Assembly (NCBI RefSeq): GCF_014843355.1
Contig: NZ_CP062137.1
Span: 1,116,001-1,180,000 of the forward strand
From: Actinobacillus sp. GY-402
GTDB taxonomy: Bacteria > Pseudomonadota > Gammaproteobacteria > Enterobacterales > Pasteurellaceae
Direction of reading: 5' to 3'
DNA length: 64,000 nt
This document shows, one piece after another, positions 53,672 to 63,395 of this stretch. Both the position numbers and the translations under genes were made by a program. The notes beneath the pieces are model-generated. The model did no database searches. It was not told the DNA's origin and saw nothing but the letters and a program-made list of their open reading frames with translations. The first letter of the stretch is position 1. The number at the start of each line of letters is the position of its first letter.

Positions 53672-54628
53672 TTAAAGCCAGCCTAACTGAGAAAGAATGA
53701 TCAAGCCTAAAGAAGAGGCAAATGCCGAACCGATAGTGGTGATGCCGATAATATTCGCCACCGTAACGCCGTTGCCGCCCATGCCGCGCACCATAGCGTA
53801 GGTGGCGGCCGCCAGCGGCGTGGTGGTCATCAGCAACACAATGCCTAATTCCATGCCGGATATGCCAAATAAACGGGATATGGCAATCATTACCGCCGGA
53901 GCGACAATCAACCGCCCGATCACGCCCCAGGAAATGACGCGGGAGCCCCATCCCATGGTTTTAAAATTAATGGTCGCGCCGGTACAGATTAAGGCTAACG
54001 GCAAAGTAATATTGGCTAAATGATGCCCGGTGGAAACCACGGCTTCCGGCAGCGGAACGGCAAAAAAATTCATCGCCAGTCCGGAAACAATCCCGATAAT
54101 CAGCGGATTCTTCAAAATATTGAAAAACACGGCGGAAAACCGGACTTTTGTACTAGAAAGCGAACGGGTAATGGTAATCACGCCGTAAATGTTATACAGA
54201 AAAATCAGAACGGCGGAATAAATGGACGCCGGCGCAAACGCGGCGTTTCCATAGGCGTTAACACAAAACGCCAAACCTAAAATGCCGTTGTTTCCGCGAA
54301 AAACCGATTGAACGAAAGTGCAACGCTCGCGCTTTTCTGCAATAAATTTACCGGCGAAAATTTCGGCCGAAACAAACAAAAAGGTCGTGCCGAGAAAGGC
54401 CACTATAATCAATGGCAGCTGGTCGGCATAATCGATTTTTGAATCGTATACGTTGAAAAACAACAATAACGGCAAAGTAAGATTAAAGATCAAGCGGGTC
54501 GCTTTTTCACAAAAAGCATCATCCAGAAACTGACGTCGCCGCAATACCATGCCGATGAGCAGCAACAGCAACGTCGGCAATGTGACATTCACGGAAAATA
54601 TCAGAGAAGAAAGAAAATCACTATTCAT
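53672..54628 (-). CDS. AEC family transporter (auxin efflux carrier-like permease)
   Basis: 318 residues from the ATG at 54628, preceded by GCAAGG; an ATG twelve codons upstream (54664) lies inside the serS terminator region and is less likely. Ten predicted membrane segments with the family layout: LPTLLLLLIGMVLRRRQFL at the start, NLTLPLLLFFNVYD near residue 45, and a second half with LPLALICTGATIN and TTPLAAATYAMVRGMGGNG. Relatives carry malate, malonate or other organic acids. Substrate here unknown. Same strand as serS and just downstream of it. Confidence 0.86.
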   Translation of the reverse strand: MNSDFLSSLIFSVNVTLPTLLLLLIGMVLRRRQFLDDAFCEKATRLIFNLTLPLLLFFNVYDSKIDYADQLPLIIVAFLGTTFLFVSAEIFAGKFIAEKRERCTFVQSVFRGNNGILGLAFCVNAYGNAAFAPASIYSAVLIFLYNIYGVITITRSLSSTKVRFSAVFFNILKNPLIIGIVSGLAMNFFAVPLPEAVVSTGHHLANITLPLALICTGATINFKTMGWGSRVISWGVIGRLIVAPAVMIAISRLFGISGMELGIVLLMTTTPLAAATYAMVRGMGGNGVTVANIIGITTIGSAFASSLGLIILSQLGWL

Positions 54629-54664
54629 AAGCCTTGCCGCTTGAAAGAACGGATAAAAAAACAA

Positions 54665-54690
54665 AACCCCGGTTTGTTAACCAGGGCTTT
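54665..54690 (-). terminator. Intrinsic terminator after serS
   Basis: Minus-strand AGCCCTGGTT-AACA-AACCGGGGTTTTG, stem with one mismatch, followed by a T-rich stretch (TTTTGTTTTTTT). Thirteen bases past the serS stop. Confidence 0.8.
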
Positions 54691-54702
54691 TTCACGCTAA
54701 AA

Positions 54703-56004
<1,302 letters not shown>

Positions 56005-56086
56005 TCATTATTTGCAATAAAATATTTTTTTATTGTAACGGCATTCGGGCGAAAAATACAGGGTTCTTTGATAAATAGGCGGGAAT

Positions 56087-56127
56087 AAAGTGCGGGCAAA
56101 AAACATCGCATTTTTTGCCCGCACTTT
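56087..56127 (-). terminator. Inverted pair of variant uptake signals after nagA
   Basis: AAAGTGCGGGCAAAAAA and its exact complement flank a 7-base loop, a perfect 17-bp stem. Both arms have G where the uptake core has T (GTGCGGGCA for GTGCGGTCA), so pairing is kept. It lies 31 bases past the nagA stop. Confidence 0.85.
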
Positions 56128-56157
56128 ACGACTGACGGCGACGGAATTTATCGATAT

Positions 56158-57324
56158 TTAAAAGATGAATTTCAAGTGCGGTGAAAATTCCGTCCATTTT
56201 CCGTTTACCGCACTGGCTAAAACGCGGAAATCATGGCTGAAAACCGTCAGATTGGCAATTTTACCCGATTCGACGGAACCCAGAAAATCCGCGACACCGA
56301 CGGCTTCGGCCGGATACAGATTCGCCATGCGTAAGGCTTCGTCTAAAGGAATACCGACTTCTTTCACGAGATTGCCGACGCTTTCGATCATGGTTATCGC
56401 CGAACCGCCTAAGGTGCCGTTGCCGTCAAAACATTTGCCGTCGCGCACATAAACCGTGGTGCCGACAAAATCAAATCGGACGATATCCGACCCTGCCGCC
56501 GCCGTGGCGTCGGTGACCAGATACAATTTTTTGCCTTTACAGCGTTTGGCAATGCTGATGTTGCCGAATTCCACATGCAAACCGTCCGCAATAATGCCGA
56601 CGTAAACCTTGTCTTCCTCCAGCACCGCGCCGACGACGCCCATTTCCCGCCCGGATTTCACCGGCGACATGGCGTTATGTAAATGCGTAGCCAAGGTGGC
56701 GCCGAGGGCAAACGCCTGTTTAGTTTGTCGGTAAGATGCGTCGGAATGCCCCACCGCCACTCGAATACCTTTTTTCACAAAATCGGCGATAAAACGAGCG
56801 GTGGCATTTTCCGGTGCAATGGTCATAACACGGATAACATCGGCGTTTTCAGTTAAAAAATCGTACATTTCCGGGGAAATTTCCCGCACGAATTCCGCTT
56901 GGTGGACGCCTTTTTTGGCTAAGCTGATATAAGGTCCTTCTAAATGCAGGCCTAGCGCCTGATTGCGGTATTGCGCCAAATATTCTCGCATAATTTTGAC
57001 CGCACTTTTCATGCCTTCATCGGTTGCGGTAATAAAAGTCGGCAAATAACTGGTGGTGCCCGAACGCAGATTGGTTTGCTGCATAATTTCCAGCGTTTTT
57101 ACCGAAATATCGCCGTTAAACATGACTCCGCCGCAGCCGTTCAGCTGCAAATCGATGAAGCCGGCGGTCAGATTATGCCCCTGCAAATCCACCGAAGATA
57201 GCCCGGCGGGCACATCTTCTTCACGTACAACGGCCACAATGCGATCGTTTTCCACAATCACCGCATGGCCGTAAAGCACTGCCGTGCCGGTATAAATTAC
57301 GCCGTTGGTCAACGCATATTTCAT
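56158..57324 (-). CDS. nagA: N-acetylglucosamine-6-phosphate deacetylase
   Basis: 388 residues from the ATG at 57324, with TTTGGAG 7-13 bases upstream; the frame runs on to 57369 but that part overlaps the end of rarA. Amidohydrolase fold: GFIDLQLNGCGGVMFNG near residue 55, the metal-ligand Glu in LGLHLEGPYIS near 125, VGHSDASYRQ and HLHNAMSP near 195-220, and catalytic Asp in YLVTDATAAAG near 270. It deacetylates GlcNAc-6-P for amino sugar use or cell wall recycling. In many relatives it is next to nagB; here it lies alone between rarA and serS, starting 26 bases after rarA. Confidence 0.94.
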   Translation of the reverse strand: MKYALTNGVIYTGTAVLYGHAVIVENDRIVAVVREEDVPAGLSSVDLQGHNLTAGFIDLQLNGCGGVMFNGDISVKTLEIMQQTNLRSGTTSYLPTFITATDEGMKSAVKIMREYLAQYRNQALGLHLEGPYISLAKKGVHQAEFVREISPEMYDFLTENADVIRVMTIAPENATARFIADFVKKGIRVAVGHSDASYRQTKQAFALGATLATHLHNAMSPVKSGREMGVVGAVLEEDKVYVGIIADGLHVEFGNISIAKRCKGKKLYLVTDATAAAGSDIVRFDFVGTTVYVRDGKCFDGNGTLGGSAITMIESVGNLVKEVGIPLDEALRMANLYPAEAVGVADFLGSVESGKIANLTVFSHDFRVLASAVNGKWTEFSPHLKFIF

Positions 57325-57349
57325 TTTTTTCTCCAAACCCGAATAACGT

Positions 57350-58693
57350 TTATTTTTTCCAGCGAACATTTTCGCTCTGTCGATCCAATTCCCGCAACCA
57401 ATCCAATTTTTCTTTAATCTTAATTTCCATGCCGCGCGAACTCGGGAAATAAAGTTGCGTGTCTTTCAAGGCTTCGGGGAAATAATTTTCTCCCGCGGCA
57501 TAAGCGTTCGGTTCATCGTGAGCATAACGATATTCCGCATGATTACCCAATTCTTTCATCAACTGCGTCGGCGCGTTGGTTAAATGGCGCGGCACGTCAT
57601 AATCCGGCGATTGTTTCGCCAACGCTTTCGCCGCTTTGAAGGCGAGATAAACGGCGTTACTTTTCGGCGCCGCCGCAAGATACACAATGGCTTGGGCAAT
57701 GGCGCGTTCGCCTTCCGCCGCGCCCACCCGGGTGAAGCAGTCCCAAGCGCTCAACGCCACCTGCATCGCGCGCGGATCCGCGTTGCCGATATCTTCGGAG
57801 GCGATGGCCAGCAAACGCCGCGCCACATACAGCGGATCGCCGCCGGCGGTGATAATGCGGGCATACCAATACAACGCCGCATCGGGCGCGGAACCGCGAA
57901 TGGATTTATGCACGGCGGAAATCAAATCATAAAAACGATCGCCGCCCTTATCGAATCTGGCTTGCCGCTCGCCCAACACTTCCGTCAGTAAAGTGCGGTC
58001 GATTTTTTTACCGTTTTTGTCTTCTTCCGCCATATCCGCCATTAACTCCAGACAATTCAACGCCAGTCGGGCGTCGCCGTTGACGTATTCCGCCAGCAAA
58101 CGCAGCAAATCCGCTTCCAGATTTAACCGCATTTTACCCAAACCGCGTTCTTCATCCGCCACCGCTTGCTGCAAAACCTGTTCCACGTCCGCCGTAGTCA
58201 GGGATTTCAGAACGTACACCCGCGCCCGCGACAATAAGGCGTTGTTCAATTCAAAAGAAGGATTTTCCGTGGTTGCGCCGATAAAAATAACGGTGCCGTC
58301 TTCAATGTGCGGCAAAAAGGCGTCCTGCTGACTTTTATTGAAACGATGGACCTCGTCCACAAACAAAATGGTTTGACGATCCGCCAAGCGGTTCCGTTTC
58401 GCCCGCTCAATGGCTTCGCGGATCTCTTTCACGCCGGAAGTGACGGCGGAAAGGCGTTCCACTTCCGCATTAATACGATGAGCGATAATTTCCGCCAAAG
58501 TGGTTTTACCGGTGCCCGGCGGCCCCCATAAAATCATGGAATGCGCGTGACCGGCCTCTATCGCCCGACGTAACGGCTTGCCTTTGCCGATCAAGTGCTG
58601 CTGTCCGCAATATTCATCCAACGTACGCGGGCGCATGCGGGCGGCAAGAGGGCGAAAATCATTTTCGGCAAAATCGAAATTCAGGTTAGCCAT
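57350..58693 (-). CDS. rarA: Replication-associated recombination protein A
   Basis: 447 residues of the RarA/MgsA/WRNIP1 AAA+ family, related to clamp-loader subunits, acting at stalled replication forks. Walker [14 protein letters not shown] near residue 58, Walker [21 protein letters not shown] near 110 and sensor [14 protein letters not shown] near 135 are present, followed by the tetramerisation domain ([19 protein letters not shown] near residue 270). Start supported by AAGGGA. Lies 77 bases downstream of lolA past a terminator, the same order as E. coli lolA-rarA. An uptake signal sits inside (~57990). Confidence 0.95.
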   Translation of the reverse strand: MANLNFDFAENDFRPLAARMRPRTLDEYCGQQHLIGKGKPLRRAIEAGHAHSMILWGPPGTGKTTLAEIIAHRINAEVERLSAVTSGVKEIREAIERAKRNRLADRQTILFVDEVHRFNKSQQDAFLPHIEDGTVIFIGATTENPSFELNNALLSRARVYVLKSLTTADVEQVLQQAVADEERGLGKMRLNLEADLLRLLAEYVNGDARLALNCLELMADMAEEDKNGKKIDRTLLTEVLGERQARFDKGGDRFYDLISAVHKSIRGSAPDAALYWYARIITAGGDPLYVARRLLAIASEDIGNADPRAMQVALSAWDCFTRVGAAEGERAIAQAIVYLAAAPKSNAVYLAFKAAKALAKQSPDYDVPRHLTNAPTQLMKELGNHAEYRYAHDEPNAYAAGENYFPEALKDTQLYFPSSRGMEIKIKEKLDWLRELDRQSENVRWKK

Positions 58694-58742
58694 AATGGAA
58701 TCCCTTACGGAAGGTTGAAAAATGGAGATTTATACGAAAAAA

Positions 58743-58763
58743 GAGTGGGCGCGCCGCCCACTT
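58743..58763 (-). terminator. Intrinsic terminator after lolA
   Basis: Minus-strand AGTGGGC-GGCGC-GCCCACT followed by CTTTTTT, eight bases past the lolA stop. Confidence 0.85.
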
Positions 58764-58770
58764 TATGCCG

Positions 58771-59475
58771 TTATTTTTTCTTTTTGCGCTGATCGTCGAA
58801 TTCCGCGCCTTTCGGCACGCTGAAGCTGAATACGCTGTCCGCAATATTGTTATTGTTAATATTGCGCAGCATATACAGATTGGATTGCCCGTCTTTTTCA
58901 ATGGTGCTGAATCCTTTTAGAACGCCGTTACCGTCGATACGAATGTCAAACTGTTTGATATTGCTGTTTTTCGCTTTCGGTTTTAACACGAAAGTATCGG
59001 AATTCTGTTGAACGTTATATTGATTCCAGTGACTCGGATCATTGCTGGTCAGCAACACGAACGGCGTATTGTTCACCGCGTCGCTCACCCAGTTTGCCGT
59101 CACCTGTTCGACAAACGGGTCATAAAACCAAAGGGTTTTGCCGTCTGCAATAATTTGCGTTTCCTGCGGTTTTTTATTATCCATGCGAAACAGATTCGGG
59201 CGCTTGATTTGAATTTTGCCGCTTCCCTGCTGCACCTGTTTACCGTTCACCGAACTCACGTTCTGAGTGAAATCCGCGCTGAACACGCTCACTTTCTGCA
59301 AACGCGTTTGCAACTCGTCTGCCGCATCCGCCAAAGCCAAAGGCGCCGCCAGCGCTAAGGTTAAAAGTGCGGTCACAGAAAGCAGCGCTTTTTGAACGTT
59401 GGCTTTGCCAACGGTGGCGAAGCCATAAGTAATCGCACCGGCAATTACGCATAAATTTTTCACTGTTTTTTTCAT
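58771..59475 (-). CDS. lolA: Outer-membrane lipoprotein carrier protein LolA with extended N-terminus
   Basis: 234 residues, about 25-30 longer than usual. LolA ferries lipoproteins from LolCDE across the periplasm to LolB. The mature part starts [22 protein letters not shown], the normal LolA N-terminus, with [26 protein letters not shown] later. The extra length is in the signal region: a first hydrophobic stretch ([18 protein letters not shown]), then KANVQK and a second that forms a normal signal ([20 protein letters not shown]). Almost all of the extra sequence comes from a 94-bp repeat (59362-59455) that is also found between genes at 53570. The start has AAAGGAAAG upstream, so the long form is real. 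Follows ftsK as in E. coli. Confidence 0.9.
   Translation of the reverse strand: MKKTVKNLCVIAGAITYGFATVGKANVQKALLSVTALLTLALAAPLALADAADELQTRLQKVSVFSADFTQNVSSVNGKQVQQGSGKIQIKRPNLFRMDNKKPQETQIIADGKTLWFYDPFVEQVTANWVSDAVNNTPFVLLTSNDPSHWNQYNVQQNSDTFVLKPKAKNSNIKQFDIRIDGNGVLKGFSTIEKDGQSNLYMLRNINNNNIADSVFSFSVPKGAEFDDQRKKKK
59362..59455 (-). repeat. 94-bp dispersed repeat inside the lolA signal region
   Basis: On the minus strand TTTATGCGTAATTGCC ... GACCGCACTTTTA, about 91% identical to 53570-53664. Its length and content leave the lolA frame open and encode roughly [20 protein letters not shown] then [10 protein letters not shown]. It contains the perfect inverted repeat CGTTGGC-AAA-GCCAACG and ends in an intact uptake signal. 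Confidence 0.82.
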
Positions 59476-59513
59476 GTCGCTTTCCTTTTAAAAATTTAGC
59501 CGCTCGCTCACAA

Positions 59514-62330
59514 TTAATAATCCGATGAGGTATTGCGCACCAATAATTCCCGTTTACCGTTGCGCATTTCGGACACAATGCCCTGTTGTTCCATTTGTTC
59601 CATAATATTTGCCGCGCGGTTGAAGCCCACTTTCAGCCGACGTTGAATAAATGAGGTGGAAGTCATCCCCGTGCTGCTAACCACTTCCACCGCTTTATCG
59701 AACAGCGGATCGAGCTCGTCGTCCGACGCGCCATAACCTTCTTCGTTATCCGCTTCATCCTCTTCCGAACTTTCCAGAATCGAAGAAATATAATTCGGTT
59801 TACCCCGCGCTCGCCAGTCGTCCGCCACGCGGTTCACTTCATCATCGGTCATAAACGCGCCGTGTACCCGCATTAATTCCGTGGTTCCGTTCGCCAGATA
59901 CAGCATATCGCCGCGCCCCAGCAGTGCTTCCGCGCCGTTTTGATCCAGAATCGTACGCGAGTCGTTGCGTTGCACTACGGTAAAAGCGATACGGCTTGGG
60001 ATATTGGATTTAATCAATCCGGTAATCACATCAACGGACGGCCGCTGAGTCGCCAAAATCACATGAATGCCCACCGCGCGCGCCTTTTGGGTTAATCGGG
60101 CAATCAATTCTTCAATTTGTTTGCCCGCCACCATCATTAAATCGGCAAATTCATCCACGATTAATACGATGTAATTCAGGCGTTCCAGAATCGGCGGCGT
60201 AGTATCCATGCTGTCCGACGGTTTCCATAACGGATCCGGAATCACCACGCCTTCCGCGCGATAAGCGTCAATCCGTTCGTTGAAACCTTCGATATTGCGT
60301 ACCCGCAATTTCGCCAGCAACTGATAACGGCGTTCCATTTCATCCACGCACCAACGTAAAGCGTTGGCCGCTTTTTTCATGTCCGTCACCACTTCCGTCA
60401 GCAAATGCGGAATACCGTTGTACACAGACAACTCCACCACTTTCGGGTCAATCATGATGAACTTCACTTCTTCCGGTTTCACCCGATAGAGCAAGCTCAG
60501 AATCATGGTGTTGATGCCGACGGATTTCCCCGAACCGGTGGAACCCGCCACTAACAGATGCGGGGTTCTCGCCAAATCGATGACCACCGGTTTGCCACTG
60601 ATATCTTTGCCTAACGCCATCGGTAAAAGTGCGGTAGAATTTCGGAACGTTTCACTGTCCAACACATCGCGCAAATAAACGTTCTGGCGTTTCGCATTCG
60701 GCGTTTCGATACCGATATACGGCTTGCCCGGAATGGTTTCCGCCACCCGAATCGCTTTAAACGTCAGCGCCCGCGCCAAATCGGTATCGATACTGGTGAC
60801 TTTCGACGCTTTCACGCCGGGTTGCAACTCAAGTTCATAACGGGTCACCACCGGCCCGACCAACACGTCTTTCACCGTTGCTTTGACATTGAAATCGCGT
60901 AAACGTTGTTCAATTCGCTGCGAGGTGGCGCGCAATTCGCTTTCCGTCACATTGACGGTTTGACTGGAATGCTGATCCAACAAATCCAGACTCGGCATAT
61001 CCGTGGTCGGTTTTTCCGGCGCTTTGTGATCGCCGAACAACGCAATCGCCTGATCGATGGAAATCGTGCGCAACCCCGGGAGCGCGTCGGATTCCGTCGG
61101 CGACTCCGCCAAACTGATTCCCATTTCCTGCGCTTTAATCTGACGCGCCTGCTCACGCGCCGCTTCCTGTTGGGCAAACTGCGCCGCTAATTCGGCATCG
61201 TCATCTAATTCCTCTTCAATTTTCTCGAAAAGTGCGGTCGGTTTTTTATCGATTTTTCCCATCACTTCAACCGGCTCAACTACACCGGCGGCGGAAAGCG
61301 GATTAGCCGTCGGTCGCGTATCGGTTGACGGCATTAATTTTACTTCTGGAATATGAACGGAATCCGAATCATCCGAAGCAAACATATCGGCCGTTTCCGC
61401 TGCATTTGACGCGCCGTTTTGGATAAAAGCCGGCCGCAGACCCGATTGTTCCGTGGCATGCCGCATATCCTGAGCTTCATCGTCGTAAGAATAATCGTCG
61501 CCGGCAATACTCACATGAGGCAAATTCTGATCCGCGCCCAAATCATAGGCGTCGAATTTTTCCAGCATATCGGCGTTATCGACGCTGATCGGAGCGGTTT
61601 TATCCTCTTGCGCCGTCTCCAGGCCCGAAATATGAACGGACGAGGAATCGTTATATGCCGGCGCCGAAATAGCCGTTTCATTCTCAGCCCGTTCCGTTTC
61701 CGTCGAAGTCGTAAATTCCTCGCTATTCGGCTGCGCATTTTCAGGCGATGCCGGCCGTTCGTTCTGCATGGTAATCCAATTATAAAACGCCACCAGCAGA
61801 CGAATTAATGAGGCGCCGGAACAAAACACGAAACCGAGAACGGTCAACGCCACGCCGAATAATAAAATGCCGAATTTCCCCATAACCGGAAACAAGTGTT
61901 TCACCAAACTGCCGCCAAGCACGCCGCCGGCTAAATGGTAAGGCGTATTATTCAGCAATAATGCGCAAAGTGCGGTGGCACCCAGCATAAATGTGACAAA
62001 TCCGAACATGCGCAAACTGAAACGTGTCCAGGTCAGGCTGTCCACACGCTTAGTGCGAATAAAATAAATCGGGGTGATACAGATCAAAAACGGTAAAAGA
62101 TGTCCGACGTCGCCAAAGAACGTAAAAAACAGATCCACTACCCAAGCACCCAGTTTACCGGCTTTATTAATGATTTCGGGTTGATAACCGGACACCGACC
62201 AAGCGCTGTCAAAAGGACTGTAACTGGACCAGGCAATAATCAAATAAAACCCGAAAACTGCGGTCAATCCTAAAATCAATTCCACCAAATAATGTTTCGG
62301 CGAAAAACCTTCCGTTATTTTTCTAATCAT
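59514..62330 (-). CDS. ftsK: DNA translocase FtsK
   Basis: 938 residues. It couples chromosome segregation to cell division. Four N-terminal membrane segments lie within about residues 20-190, then an acidic, poorly conserved linker (about 200-440), shorter than in E. coli FtsK (1,329). The motor domain has Walker A AGSTGSGKSVGINTM near residue 597 and Walker B YIVLIVDEFADLMM near 720, with QRPSVDVITGLIKSNIPSRIAF after it. The C-terminal gamma winged-helix domain (SFIQRRLKVGFNRAANIME) recognises KOPS. It begins one base after the lrp stop without a clear ribosome binding site, so translation is probably coupled to lrp. Confidence 0.96.
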   Translation of the reverse strand: MIRKITEGFSPKHYLVELILGLTAVFGFYLIIAWSSYSPFDSAWSVSGYQPEIINKAGKLGAWVVDLFFTFFGDVGHLLPFLICITPIYFIRTKRVDSLTWTRFSLRMFGFVTFMLGATALCALLLNNTPYHLAGGVLGGSLVKHLFPVMGKFGILLFGVALTVLGFVFCSGASLIRLLVAFYNWITMQNERPASPENAQPNSEEFTTSTETERAENETAISAPAYNDSSSVHISGLETAQEDKTAPISVDNADMLEKFDAYDLGADQNLPHVSIAGDDYSYDDEAQDMRHATEQSGLRPAFIQNGASNAAETADMFASDDSDSVHIPEVKLMPSTDTRPTANPLSAAGVVEPVEVMGKIDKKPTALFEKIEEELDDDAELAAQFAQQEAAREQARQIKAQEMGISLAESPTESDALPGLRTISIDQAIALFGDHKAPEKPTTDMPSLDLLDQHSSQTVNVTESELRATSQRIEQRLRDFNVKATVKDVLVGPVVTRYELELQPGVKASKVTSIDTDLARALTFKAIRVAETIPGKPYIGIETPNAKRQNVYLRDVLDSETFRNSTALLPMALGKDISGKPVVIDLARTPHLLVAGSTGSGKSVGINTMILSLLYRVKPEEVKFIMIDPKVVELSVYNGIPHLLTEVVTDMKKAANALRWCVDEMERRYQLLAKLRVRNIEGFNERIDAYRAEGVVIPDPLWKPSDSMDTTPPILERLNYIVLIVDEFADLMMVAGKQIEELIARLTQKARAVGIHVILATQRPSVDVITGLIKSNIPSRIAFTVVQRNDSRTILDQNGAEALLGRGDMLYLANGTTELMRVHGAFMTDDEVNRVADDWRARGKPNYISSILESSEEDEADNEEGYGASDDELDPLFDKAVEVVSSTGMTSTSFIQRRLKVGFNRAANIMEQMEQQGIVSEMRNGKRELLVRNTSSDY

Positions 62331-62331
62331 G

Positions 62332-62820
62332 TTATTTCAACTGTAAAAAATTCGTCTGTTTCACTTCTTCCATAACCACATAAGTGCGGGTGTCATTCAC
62401 GCCGGGCAAGCGCAGCAACGTCGTGCCCAGCAATTTGCGGTATGCCGCCATATCGGCAACCCGGGTTTTCAGTAAATAATCGAAATCGCCGGAAACCAAA
62501 TGGCATTCCTGAATTTCATCCAGCGCCTGAACGGCGGCGTTAAATTCTTCAAATACGTCCGGTTTACCGCGAATCAGGGTGATTTCCACGATCACCAGCA
62601 ACGGCGCATCCAGTAATTCCGGATTTAACAGCGCACGGTATCCCATAATCACGCCTTGCTTTTCCAGGCGTTTTACCCGTTCCAGACAAGGCGTCGGCGA
62701 CAACCCCACTTTCTTGGATAAATCGATATTCGAGATTTTTCCGTTACGTTGGAGTTCATTTAAAATTTTGATATCAATAGCATCAAGAGCTTTAGGCAAT
62801 TTTTTATCCACAAAATTCAC
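62332..62820 (-). CDS. lrp: Leucine-responsive regulatory protein
   Basis: 162 residues. Global regulator of amino acid metabolism and surface structures. Helix-turn-helix region NGKISNIDLSKKVGLSPTPCLERVKRLEKQG near residues 30-60 and the RAM ligand-binding domain (HLVSGDFDYLLKTRVADMAAYRKLL, LPGVNDTRTYVVMEEVKQ) are close to E. coli Lrp. Start codons are GTG: either at 62820 (as given) or at 62811, where alignment to E. coli MVDSKK would place it; neither has a strong ribosome binding site. Upstream of ftsK as in E. coli. Confidence 0.94.
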   Translation of the reverse strand: MNFVDKKLPKALDAIDIKILNELQRNGKISNIDLSKKVGLSPTPCLERVKRLEKQGVIMGYRALLNPELLDAPLLVIVEITLIRGKPDVFEEFNAAVQALDEIQECHLVSGDFDYLLKTRVADMAAYRKLLGTTLLRLPGVNDTRTYVVMEEVKQTNFLQLK

Positions 62821-62965
62821 CGATTAATAGAATAAAATCCTGTCAAGTGTACATGATTTTTCATCATGTATCAGCATATTAGTCAATAATATTTCCCTAT
62901 TTTTATGTATTTTTAATTCCGTTTATCGGCGTATAGTTAATCGGTAAAAGTCAGAAGGAGCAAAA

Positions 62966-63310
62966 ATGAACGATTCGAACAATCCGTTTCAGGCCAAATG
63001 GTCGATTATCGGGAATACTCTTTGTTTGGGACACTGGGACATTTCTTACCAAGGCCTGCCCGTCATGTTGCCGGAACATAAACGTAGCGAAGATATGGGC
63101 ACGGACGGCATCTATAACTTTATCGATCCCGAAGACGAGCTATACCGCGAAGGGCTGAGCGAAGACGACTGGATTATCGAAAACGCCGACTGGCTGGCGG
63201 ATGTGTTTATCGAACACAATATTCCCATTGAAGAACAAACCATGCGTCATTTTTATCGCGCGGTAAACAAAGAAGATTGGCGTTGCGGTAGCTGCGGAGG
63301 ATGTATTTAG
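62966..63310 (+). CDS. Small uncharacterised protein with C-terminal CxxCxxC
   Basis: 114 residues, cytoplasmic, acidic, with no signal peptide. The N-terminus FQAKWSIIGNTLCLGHWDISYQG and the middle MGTDGIYNFIDPEDELY do not point to a family I can name. It ends DWRCGSCGGCI, a CxxCxxC cluster at the very C-terminus that could bind a metal or an iron-sulfur cluster or be redox-active. A strong ribosome binding site (AGAAGGAG) precedes the ATG. It is divergent from lrp and upstream of cydD by 85 bases, so it may belong with the cytochrome bd/thiol-export genes. Confidence 0.75.
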   Translation: MNDSNNPFQAKWSIIGNTLCLGHWDISYQGLPVMLPEHKRSEDMGTDGIYNFIDPEDELYREGLSEDDWIIENADWLADVFIEHNIPIEEQTMRHFYRAVNKEDWRCGSCGGCI

Positions 63311-63395
63311 GTTTTAAGTGCATGTTTTTCTGAAATCCTGTAGAATTCTCCGAATTAATTCAAGCCTTAACCACCGAATTTTAGTTTAACCGCAC

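Noticed and set aside
63340-63361. GAATTC-rich inverted repeat before cydD as a terminator
   Set aside because: The arms are short and AT-rich with no T-run; too weak to support.
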